64,000 bases of DNA from Salminus brasiliensis. Its lineage: Eukaryota > Chordata > Actinopteri > Characiformes > Bryconidae. The stretch lies in NCBI RefSeq assembly GCF_030463535.1, contig NC_132880.1, positions 42,693,342 to 42,757,341 on the forward strand. The letters are read 5' to 3'. A program made the position numbers and the translations under genes. Positions within the stretch are counted from its first letter, which is position 1; every line of letters begins with the position of its first letter. The notes under the pieces were generated by a model. That model was not told the DNA's origin. It saw only the letters and a program-made list of their open reading frames with translations, and ran no database searches. Below are positions 26,901-35,393 of this stretch, one piece after another.

Positions 26901-27847
26901 ACCATTTAAAATGGAAATTAGCTGGCTTTCCAACTGTCTAAGATTTATTGCCAAGAAGGATTGTTACAACAAAGAAATTGTGTAGCATTACGATTTGGTA
27001 TTTGTTACTTCTGCTCCCCCTACGGCCACCCCTGAGGGACACGCTTTTAGGACTTTCTGGACAAATACACATAGAGAGAGTAATATTACAAGATTTTACA
27101 CAAATATGACTATGATTAATAATATGATTATGCAGCATTATGCAGTTCTTATGAGTGCTGTCCTGCGAGCTTCACCAGAGTTACATAGTGCAGTTAGCAG
27201 CACTCCAAGGTGCATTCTCTCTTTTACAGTCTGCGGAGCATCACTGTGGAAAAAGGCATTAGGACATGACCCCTCTGTGTGGATATGCTTAGACCAGACT
27301 TATCTTCGCCTACTGGTTGCCAAGGCTCACCCCTGACCTTAGCAACACCAACAAGAGGCCAGTGACTGGCAGACTGACAGGGGGCTGCAACCAAAAGTGA
27401 TTAAGTAAAAGAGTTGTACTGTGTGTGGCTGGAAGGAGTGAGAGAGATTCACGGTTGGGGAGCTATTGTTCAAAGACATAGCTGTTACCTCAAGGTTTGT
27501 CATAGGTTTAATCACTGTTTTGAAGAACCCATTAAAAGGTGTCTGATGTGTTTCAGATGGAGATGCGATCTCAGGACCAGGCTCTTGTCCGGCAGCTGAT
27601 GGACCTCCATGCAGGCATCCAGGAGCTGAAACAGGAGTGTGCTGTGGAATATGACGAGGAGGATGAGCAGGAGGATGACGAAGAGCCATGCTGGGACTCA
27701 GGAAGCGAGACAGGGGGGAGCAGTGCCTCTTCTTATTCAGGAGAGATGTGTTTTTACCCCTCAATCTACTCCCCCTTCCGCACCAGTCCAGTTCCCGTAG
27801 GCTGTATACCGAAGAGGGCCTTCTGTCGGCGCAGCTCAGTACCTTAG
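20957..27847 (+). CDS. FAM167-like protein, gene 1, 2 coding exons
   Basis: Exons 20,957-21,145 and 27,557-27,847 (donor GTAAGA, acceptor TTTCAG, phase 0) give 159 residues, close to FAM167B (about 163). The family signature spans the junction: IESALAWLRREL then MEMRSQDQALVRQLMDLHAG, matching the FAM167A pattern [31 protein letters not shown] with the intron at the same place. After an amphipathic helical segment comes an acidic stretch (EYDEEDEQEDDEEP, about residues 94-107), a serine/glycine-rich linker, and a C-terminus with CIPKRAFCRRSSVP that recalls the FAM167 ending with SRRFS. Biochemical function is poorly known; FAM167A has been linked to non-canonical NF-kappaB signalling. The start is the only ATG available in the exon upstream of the conserved part. 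Which vertebrate paralogue this is cannot be settled by eye. The intron is 6.4 kb and full of transposons. Confidence 0.85.
22400..22995. mobile_element. Fold-back transposable element
   Basis: Two diverged inverted arms of about 125-140 bp. The left arm (about 22,545-22,670) contains GGCACTCAATGGACGAGAAG. The right arm (about 22,800-22,940), read in reverse complement, contains GGCACTCAATGTGCGAGAAG followed by the same CTCGGTA-ACCTTCA-TACGA order. The central 130 bp are unpaired. No ORF. Typical of a palindromic MITE; superfamily not determined. Confidence 0.75.
23466..24010 (+). mobile_element. Non-autonomous DNA transposon, ATCAGCCATAAC family, copy 1
   Basis: Left end ACACCAATCAGCCATAACCT, right end with CGTCAGTGGTGATGTTATAT then ATGGCTGATC, so the termini are imperfect inverted repeats. 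Internal landmarks (CCATGGATTACGTCAATGAG, TGACCCAGTCGTCTAGCCAT, CAGATCCCACCCCTTGACAA) recur at 31.6-32.0, 38.0-38.2, 45.0-45.2 and 46.3-46.7 kb. Common type in teleost genomes; no transposase. Confidence 0.8.
24270..24680 (-). repeat. Dispersed repeat, partner of 26,475-26,740
   Basis: The segment GGAACACCTGGGACTAACAA, GGGGGCGTGGCTACAAAGGA, GACACTGGTGGAAACACTAA is the reverse complement, with changes, of the segment at about 26,610-26,680 (CACCTGTGTCTCCTTTGTAG and GTTAGTCTCAGGTGTTC). The two copies are thus inverted to each other 2 kb apart within one intron. Possibly an LTR or LINE fragment; class unknown. Confidence 0.55.
26475..26740 (+). repeat. Dispersed repeat, inverted partner of 24,270-24,680
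   Basis: See the partner entry: shared core CACCTGTGTCTCCTTTGTAG, GCCCCGCCCTCTTGTTAGTC, CAGGTGTTC. No coding content recognised. Confidence 0.55.
26970..27260 (+). repeat. Dispersed MITE-like repeat, copy 2
   Basis: Same order of blocks as 1,895-2,290: CTCCCCCTAC, ATTTTACACAAATATGACTA, AGTTACATAGTGCAGTTAGC, then CTTTTACAGTCTGCGGAGCA. It ends about 300 bp before exon 2 of the FAM167-like gene. Confidence 0.55.
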
Positions 27848-27907
27848 AGAGCTCCTGCACATCATCTGAACATTCTTCAAACCTGCAGTGCTCCAACATT
27901 TCATTTA

Positions 27908-28038
27908 CAGCTTACTGACGTATCAGCTTACTGATGTATCAGCTTACTGACGTATCAACTTACTGACGTATCAGCTTACTGACGTATCAACTTACTGACG
28001 TATCAGCTTACTGACGTATCAACTTACTGATGTATCAC
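27908..28038 (+). repeat. 16-bp tandem repeat with TGACGTAT in the unit
   Basis: About eight copies of GTATCAGCTTACTGAC, alternating CAGCTT and CAACTT versions. It begins 60 bp after the stop codon of FAM167-like gene 1, so it should lie in the 3' UTR. Most copies hold TGACGTAT, a sequence near the CRE/ATF core TGACGT; some have TGATGTAT. Confidence 0.9.
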
Positions 28039-28899
28039 TACCTGCATTTAGCAGGAAATCATAGTACCTTTTACATGGCTAGGGTAGAGGTGGGTGAGGT
28101 AACGATATGGTATCATTATCATGACAAATCACATCACAATAATCATTTAGAAGGATATTGTGGGTAGTGTGAGTTAGTATTTCCACTAGGGATGTCCCGA
28201 TCAGGTTATTTGCCCCCTGATCCAGAAGTCTTTTAATGCTGAGTATCAGCCGATTCCATCCAATCTGTTCATCTGCTCCAGAGAGTCCTATTCTATTGGT
28301 AATACTTCACTACAGGGACTAGCCAAGCTGTGTGTGTGCATTTGCACATCTGTGTTAGCAATTGGTGCTACTTAAATTAGCTGAATGACCCCAAATCAAC
28401 CCCAAGACAGATCAATAGTGTGGGTCATCTGAGGGGCCCTGAGGACTGGATGAAAATCACTGCTTCAGCCACAGGGTGAACGTCTATAAATATTGTGATG
28501 TATTTTTGCCATATTACCCACTCCTACACTAGGGTAAGGATTGCATTTGGGAAAAGTGCGTGACCTGGGATTCAATAGCAGCAATTGATAAGATGAGAGT
28601 AGGCCGGAATGCTGTGTGGATGTGGATTGTGATCGTTATCACAGCTCTACATCAGACAAGGTCTCGGAAGAACAGAGGCTGCTGTTCTCTATTGCCTATG
28701 CCCCAAATGTGTTAACTGACCGACTCTCTTGAAGAGCTCTGTAGATGTAGATGTTTGAGTGTGTGTGAGAATGTGTGGGCAAGAGCATGTGTATGTTGCT
28801 GCTTGCTTGGACGCATATGTGCCTTATACCTCACAGACTGTAGGCTACAGTTAGCAGTGTTATCCTGCATGGCTCACTGCACATACGACCACAATAGAA

Positions 28900-29219
28900 T
28901 ACACAATATGGGCAAAAGTATTGGGACACTTCTCTTAATCATTGCATTCAGGCGTTTAAAATCAAGCACCTAGCCATGCAGTCTGCTTTTACACACATTA
29001 GTGAAAGAATGGGTCCTTCCCTCCCTAATGCCGGGATGGGACACCTACACATTACACCTGCAGGAGCTTTTATGACATCCCAGTCTAAATCCTAAGGCAT
29101 TAATATTGAGTTGCGCTGGGTATGTGTGCAAAACTGCAACTGTGATTGCAGTGGGTGCGTCCTGACGTAGCTAGTCATTAATTAAAAGAGGTGTTGATAC
29201 TTTTGGCTGTATAGTGTAT
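28900..29219 (+). mobile_element. MITE with TA-type termini, internally deleted copy
   Basis: Left end TACACAATATGGGCAAAAGT, right end (reverse complement) TATACACTATACAGCCAAAAGT. Internal CTAGCCATGCAGTCTGC and ACACATTAGTGAAAGAA are shared with the longer copy at 48,958-49,462. Ends and probable TA duplication suggest a Tc1/mariner-type non-autonomous element. Confidence 0.75.
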
Positions 29220-30039
29220 ATTAATTTCATTTGTGAGTAGCCCAGTGTTTAACCAACAGAATGGCGATGTTAGTTGTTAAATTGAGCTAGACATGAGTTG
29301 AAAAAGAGAGAAGAATGAGATCCATCCAAAGCCTTATTGGCCTTGTAGGTTTGTGGTGCCACCATAGGCTTAATGAAACTCCATAATTGTCCACATTCTC
29401 TTGCATTTGATCAATACTGATTTTAACTTGCGTATAAACCACCAATCCTATTACCCAGCCCTGACTGGGATGCACATTTTAACCCAAAGTTATCAAAACC
29501 CAGATGAGACAACCCTGTTGCTGGATTGAATGTACTAGATGAATAATACAGACATTTACAGTGAAGCTTGTGTTGTACTGTAGTGACGACAATATTGTGA
29601 CGACACTTTTTTGAGTGTGAAGATGGGAATACTTGTGGACGCTATGAATGTAACTTCTCTGGGACAGATATCACACACTGTATGTCATGATTAAACACTC
29701 AAACATTCATTGGTATGGCAGATTCTTTTATTTAGCAACACTGCCTTACGAAATAGCATGCTCTATAAACAAGCATATTGGAAACAGTCCGAACAAAAAC
29801 TCCAAAAATGGAGAAACAATTTATAGGAGAAAGAAAAACGTGTGCTTATGCTTAGCTTCCAATCCAAGTTAACTCTTTAAACTCTTCACAGAGACCCACA
29901 CTTCAGTTCTTCACCCTAATAACTGCAGTTTCATAAACCCTAGAATAGAACCCTGTGGGACTTCACACATATGCTAAACTTTTTCTGAATTAGTGTTAAA
30001 GTAGAATAACAAATCTAGGGATCACAGTTGCGCAATTAG

Positions 30040-30440
30040 TGTGTGTTGGGCTGGTACGAGTAGATCACACACAGCAGTGCTGCTGGAGTTCTTAAACACA
30101 GTGTCTGTCCACACAGTGTCCACTCTATTAGACACTCACAACAGTTGCTTCCCCTTGTAGATGTAAAGTCAGAGACCGAAGCTTTGATCAGTTGCTGCAC
30201 AGTTTATGTTGGTCATTGGTGGAGTTATCAGACCAGAAGTGATGCTGAGGTGTTTAAGAACTCCAGCATCACTGCTGCGTCTTATTCACTTGTACCACAG
30301 CGCAACACACTACCATGTCAGTCAGTGTCACTGCAGTGCTGAAAATGACCCACCACCCAAATACTACCTGCTCTGTTGTGGTCTTGTGGGGTTCTGACCG
30401 TTGAAGAACAGGGTGAGAGGAGGCTAACAAGGAATGCAGA
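30040..30440 (+). mobile_element. Teleost MITE-like repeat
   Basis: Two halves partly complementary: GCAGTGCTGCTGGAGTTCTT AAACAC at about 30,074-30,100 against GTGTTTAAGAACTCCAGCAT at about 30,249-30,270 in inverted sense, followed by CACTACCATGTCAGTCAGTG and CTGAAAATGACCCACCACC. A common fish repeat type from general knowledge; superfamily not determined. Confidence 0.6.
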
Positions 30441-30747
30441 GAAATCAAGTGCTCCTATATGGTAAGGGGAGCTGATTTAATGGACATGGCTTGTGATGAG
30501 AATTGGACATTTGACAAACATGCACACACTGTAATACATCTAAACAAGTGCAGACCTTTTTTGTGGATAAAGAAACGTCCACATTCAAACTGCTTTCCAT
30601 TGCATTCATCATTCTTTTTCTTTTGTTTACAAAATAAAGCATGCTTAATATGTTTCATACGCAAGATTATATCATGAGCATGAATGAAATTCTTACTTCA
30701 AAGAGCAAAAGATGCAGATTTTGACATTTGCAACTCAAGTACACTCT

Positions 30748-30990
30748 TAAATAAAGGTACCAAAAAGGGTTCATTGGACTGATGCCATAGAAGGGGCACT
30801 TTCAGCTCCCTTAAAAAAAACTCTCAATGGAGGATTCTTTCAAGAGTCATTTTTGTAAATGAGTGCGAAACTGACCAACCTTTTCAACGTGTAAAGAACC
30901 TCCACATAATGTAAAGGTTTTAGACCAATGACGTATTTGCAGAGAGCTGTACACCCGACCCAAGAACCCTTTAGGAACCTTTACGTTTGC
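30748..30990 (+). mobile_element. Teleost MITE with ACACTCTTAAA terminus
   Basis: Starts GTACACTCTTAAATAAAGGT, contains AAAAAGGGTTCATTGG and several AGAACC/AAGGTTT motifs, ends near CCCTTTAGGAACCTTTACG. This agrees with a widespread fish element having the ACACTCTTAAA start; class by memory only. Confidence 0.6.
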
Positions 30991-31082
30991 AATATCTTCC
31001 AGAAAGCAGACAGGATGCATTGTGGAGACAGCACTGAACCACTGTCAGTTTGTCCACCGGAAGGGATTTCTGTTGTGCGTGG

Positions 31083-32054
31083 TCATTGCTGACCACCACT
31101 GTTAGTGTCCAGTAGAACTGGGTCGCTCTCCCGTCGCAGTCTCTGGATCTCAGTGTTAAGTCCGAGCAGTGTCTGAGCCAGCTGCCGGTCCTGTGAGCGC
31201 ATCTCCAGCTGCATGTTAAAGACAGGACTACACGTGAGCATTTTCAACACTGTGAGCATTCAGTCAAGCCAGGTCAGGACTCAACAGTGTCTGCCCTGTT
31301 ATGCAGCACAAGAAGCATTCTTTAGCAGCATGAGTTACCCATATACACGTTCTGTGGGTCTAAACCTCAGTTCCTCACTTTAATTACTATTAATTTCAGT
31401 TCAAAAATTAATTGCTGTATTATATATCATTAGACATGGTTATTGATATAGATAGTGGTATAGATATACTGTAGTTTTTGCATAACACTAACATGACAGT
31501 AACTTGACATGATACATGAGCCGATACTACAAGCACTACACCAACTGTATCTATTAATAACTAAATAGAAACCCATCAGATCAGATCAGCCATAACATTA
31601 AAACCACTGACAGGTAAAGTGAATCACATTGATTATCTGGTTACAGTGGCATCTGTCAAGAAGTGGGATCTACATATTAAGCAGCAAGTAAACAGTGAAT
31701 TTACGAAAGTGGTGAAGGTGTTAAAAGCAGGAAAATGCTCAAGCATAAAAATCTGAGACACTTTGACAAGAACCAAATTGTGAGGTTCTAGACGACAGGG
31801 TCAGAACATCTCCAAACATCAGGCAGGTCTTGTGGGGGGTTTTCTGGTAACAAAAGTGCACCAAGGAAGGACAACTGGTGAACACACAACCGGGTAATCA
31901 GCACCTAAGGCTCATTGGTGTGATCCATGGAGGTCCCACCTCACAACTTACAGGATTTAAAGGAGTATATCCCACCCCTTGACAGATGCTACTGTAGATA
32001 AAGATAATCAGTGTTTTTTCACCTCACCTGTCAGTGGTATATATTAATATGTAT

Positions 32055-32116
<62 letters not shown>

Positions 32117-32504
32117 TTATAAAACATAAAATGCATTAAGTAAGAAACATCTTGCACTTTGAACAGCAGAGGGAGAAGATGCTCCACATCCAGACCAGTT
32201 AATAACTAAGAGTTTCGACATTATTTTTCATTGACTATCTACAGACCTCAAAAAGCTCACCAATGCTGAAGATATGCCACCAACTCACCAGCTCTGACCG
32301 TAGCCAGCTAATCGCTCCATCTATCTTGGCTCTGCGAAGTTCTTCATTAGCCTGGAGACTTCTGCTGGTGCTGAAGGGATCTGCGCTGCTCTCTGGAGAG
32401 GTTCTTGGCTCTGCTGTTGTTCTGAAGGCATGCAGAAGTTTGTTCTTGATGTTCTCCAGAACCATAATGGACACAGAGTCCTCGTACTGAGTCTCCGGGT
32501 TCAT
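31083..32504 (-). CDS. FAM167-like protein, gene 2 (short), 2 coding exons
   Basis: Read leftward: exon 1 32,289-32,504 (donor GTGAGT), exon 2 31,083-31,208 (acceptor ATGCAG), phase 0, 113 residues. The family core spans the junction: AKIDGAISWLRSEL then LEMRSQDRQLAQTLLGLNTE, the same motif and intron position as in the plus-strand gene and FAM167A/B. It stops 41 residues into exon 2 (ending LLDTNSGGQQ), so the acidic linker and C-terminal SRRFS-like end of the family are missing. Start chosen at MNPETQYEDS; an open frame continues upstream for 64 codons to another ATG, but that part is low-complexity and looks like 5' UTR. A (CA)n run lies at 32,760-32,786. Could be a shortened functional paralogue or a decaying one; both splice sites and the frame are intact. 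Confidence 0.78.
31577..32047. mobile_element. ATCAGCCATAAC-family element with both ends alike
   Basis: Left end AGATCAGCCATAACATTAAA ACCACTGACAGGT; right end CACCTCACCTGTCAGTGGT. About 120 bp at each side are inverted copies (CATCTGTCAAGAAGTGGGAT against ATCCCACCCCTTGACAGATG). Sits in the intron of FAM167-like gene 2 and is followed by (AT)n and poly-T (about 32,057-32,120). Confidence 0.75.
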
Positions 32505-33555
32505 CCTGATGTCCACAAGACTGAGAACGCTTAACAAGGGTGTGTGAGAACACTGTGTGAAGATGCCCTGATGAGCCCTCCTCAGGGGACTGACCACTTT
32601 TACACTACTCACACACACACATCTTAGGTCCAGGCTTTTTTTTTTAACCCTCTCCTGTTCTTCTCCTGTCTTGCAGCTCTTGTACCTCCTGTCCACGTTC
32701 CTTTGACCCTGACTCCCCTCTCTTCCTCTTCTCCTGTACGCCCTTTATCGTTTATTCATCCACACACACACACACACACACACACAGGATCTGTCAGTGG
32801 TAAGGAGCAAGTGTTTAAGCTCCTCTCTCGTCTTCTCGGCTGGCTTGTTTTGTCACTGTTACTATGGAGAAGCAGCCCCACCACGTCCCCTCCCACCAGG
32901 AACCCCAAAAAGAATGGAGGGACATTGTAGACAAAGGCCATTGTTGTGTCCGAAAGAAGTAAAAAAAAAAGGTGCAGGGGGGCTTGCTCTCTCTCTCTCT
33001 CTCTCTCAATCTCTTTCTCTCACTCTCTCTTTCACACACCCCCAACTACGAGCCCATTCAGCCTTTGTGTGAGAAATGGGCTGTGAGAGAGATCTCAGTC
33101 GACTCTTTGTGATGGAGTACAGTGTCTCGACAGCTAGTTTTCTCCTGACCTTTAGGCGGGGTTTGCAGCCTGAAAAGGCCCCGCTCGTCACTACTGTGCG
33201 TCAGACAAGTCGGCAGTTAAGAAGCCGGAGTCCTGCACTTTTCAATAGGAAACACTGTGAAGCTCGCTGCGGGGAAACAGAATTAGCACTACTGGGTATA
33301 AAGTAAGCCTCCTCTCCCAGGGGCAATGAATCTACAGCCTTCTGGCAGCCTTGACACCAGCCTTTCGTTCCCTCTGTGGGGACAGAAACAGTAGCCTAGT
33401 GTACTCTTCCTCATCCTTACTGTCAGCTACACGCAGCGGTCCCTGCAAGAAAAGCAGCCTAGAGCGGGGCGTGAGACTCCAGGTCTGACCAAAATCGGCC
33501 AACTCCCAGTTGATATCTTTCTCAGATGTTCTGCTGGCACCCATTGCTGACACAG
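32505..33555. other. Upstream region of FAM167-like gene 2
   Basis: Presumed 5' UTR and promoter of the minus-strand gene nearest 32,505, then gene-free sequence. Contains (CA)n at 32,760-32,786, a CT-rich run at about 32,984-33,030, and otherwise complex sequence without a recognised gene. Confidence 0.5.
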
Positions 33556-33858
33556 ATGCTTGTCTAGTCCCTGTGGAGAAGTATTGCCAGTAAAATAGGA
33601 CCTGTTGGCACCATGCCTAATGCCTGGCATGGGCTAGATAGAGTTTTAAGCCCCCTCATACACCCCCAGCATTGAGTGTGAAGCAGTGGAACTGTGTTCT
33701 CTGGAATGATGGATGGTGCTGCATCCAGTACTTCTGGGATGAGTGGAGGTGAGTGGTGATCATCCATCATCCTGACTTCACTTATGCTCGTGTCACTGAA
33801 TGCAATTAAATCCTCACAAGGATAAACTCTTCTTAAAACCCTTGATCTCGGAGGAAAA
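33556..33858 (-). mobile_element. MITE copy next to the 47-bp minisatellite
   Basis: Reverse-strand copy of the element at 6,120-6,545: AATGCCTGGCATGGGCTAGA, TGGAATGATGGATGGTGCTG, GGTGATCATCCATCATCCTG, ATGCAATTAAATCCTCACAA. Its outer end is where the 47-bp tandem array begins. Confidence 0.75.
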
Positions 33859-34640
33859 AATAAATGAGCAGGTGTCCCAATACTTTTCTCCACATTTATT
33901 TGTACAATAAATGAGCAGGTGTCCCAATACTTTTATCCATCTTTATTTGTACAATAAATGAGCAGGTGTCCCAATACTTTTCTCCACATTTATTTGTACA
34001 ATAAATGAGCAGGTGTCCCAATACTTTCCTCCATCTTTATTTGTAAAATAAATGAGCAGGTGTCCCAATACTTTTCTCCACATTTATTTGTACAATAAAT
34101 GAGCAGGTGTCCCAATACTTTCCTCCATCTTTATTTGTACAATAAATGAGCAGGTGTCCCAATACTTTCCTCCATCTTTATTTGTAAAATAAATGAGCAG
34201 GTGTCCCAATACTTTTCTCCACATTTATTTGTACAATAAATGAGCAGGTGTCCCAATACTTTTATCCATCTTTATTTGTACAATAAATGAGCAGGTGTCC
34301 CAATACTTTCCTCCACATTTATTTGTACAATAAATGAGCAGGTGTCCCAATACTTTCCTCCATCTTTATTTGTAAAATAAATGAGCAGGTGTCCCAATAC
34401 TTTTATCCATCTTTATTTGTACAATAAATGAGCAGGTGTCCCAATACTTTTCTCCATCTTTATTTGTAAAATAAATGAGCAGGTGTCCCAATACTTTTGT
34501 CCACCTCTATTTGTACAATAAATGAGCAGGTGTCCCAATACTTTTCTCCATCCTTATTTGTACAATAAATGAGCAGGTGTCCCAATACTTTTGTCCACCC
34601 CTATTTGTACAATAAATGAGCAGGTGTCCCAATACTTTTG
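33859..34640 (+). repeat. 47-bp minisatellite derived from a transposon end
   Basis: About 16.6 copies of a unit starting AATAAATGAGCAGGTGTCCC and continuing AATACTTTT-TCCA-TTTATTTGTAC. The GAGCAGGTGTCCCAATACTT part is the reverse complement of the MITE terminus AAAGTATTGGGACACCTGCTC at 35,075-35,095. Variation between copies is limited to a few positions (TTTTCTCC/TTTCCTCC/TTTTATCC/TTTTGTCC; ACATTT/ATCTTT/CCTCTA), so the array is young or homogenised. Confidence 0.95.
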
Positions 34641-34706
34641 CAGGCAAGCGTGAGAACCAGAGCTACAAAGAGAGAGACAGGAAGACAGAGAGACATAAAG
34701 ATAAAG

Positions 34707-34759
<53 letters not shown>

Positions 34760-35067
34760 GCTGCTGTGGGATACTGTGACATTTGCACTGAGGTCACTGG
34801 TGCATGTGCTAATGTGAGATTAAGCCTTAAGGTCAATCAGCAGAGCAGAACATGGCAGTATAACAGAGGACGAATGACCAACCGTTAAACTCGCAGTGAC
34901 AGAAAGAAGACCTTCACCGTCCGCAGGACTGCCTCCATTTCCACGGCCCAGTGTGAGCGCCCGTGCTGCTCCACGGCTTCACCCACAGCCGGTCAGCAGT
35001 GCTTTGATTAGTGTGTGACCGGCAGTGGAGTCAGTACATAGCAGAGCCGTCAATCAACAACTCTGAC
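34640..35067. other. Spacer with (AG)n between repeat arrays
   Basis: About 430 bp; (AG)n at about 34,705-34,755, otherwise unremarkable sequence. No gene seen. Confidence 0.6.
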
Positions 35068-35385
35068 AGTTGACAAAAGTATTGGGACACCTGCTCATTC
35101 ATTGTTTCTTCCATAATTAATGGCATTTAAAAATGAGTAATTGTCTCTGCTGTCTAAAGAAGGCCTTCTAATAGATTTTGGAGGAGAATTGCTGTGAGGA
35201 TTTGATTGTATTCAGTGCCTAAGAGTGTTAGTAATGTCAGGATGTTGGATGATCACCACCCTACCTCATCCCCTACTCCCCAACTCCTCCCAAAAGTATT
35301 AGTATTAGCCATAATCCAGTACAGACACTAAACAAGCTGTGCATTTGTGTGCATTTGCACATCTGTGTCAGCAATGGGTGCATGT
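35068..35385 (+). mobile_element. MITE copy with preserved left terminus
   Basis: Starts GACAAAAGTATTGGGACACC and TGCTCATTCATTGTTTCTTC, followed by GAGGATTTGATTGTATTCAG and ATGTTGGATGATCACCACCC. This copy shows the terminus that the 47-bp array repeats. Its right end is overtaken by the 42-bp array. Confidence 0.75.
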
Positions 35386-35393
35386 TTTGGCAG

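Larger units (their letters stand above)
21146..27556 (+). other. Intron of FAM167-like gene 1
   Basis: Non-coding; contains at least four repeat insertions listed separately (22.4-23.0, 23.5-24.0, 24.2-24.7 and 26.5-27.3 kb) and AT-rich sequence at about 25,800-26,270. No exon with family resemblance was found inside. Confidence 0.7.
28040..31082. other. Region between the two tail-to-tail FAM167-like genes
   Basis: No gene recognised. Contains the 3' UTRs of both genes at its ends and a series of MITE fragments: 28,180-28,345 (partial, with CTAGGGATGTCCCGATCAGG), 28,900-29,219, 30,040-30,440 and 30,748-30,990. I saw no clear AATAAA for either gene that could be assigned with confidence. 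Confidence 0.6.

Noticed and set aside
27339-27899. 186-codon minus-strand frame covering FAM167-like exon 2
   Set aside because: It is antisense to a recognised coding exon and shows no family features.
34616-34888. Open frame containing an (ER)n run
   Set aside because: Generated by the (AG)n microsatellite.
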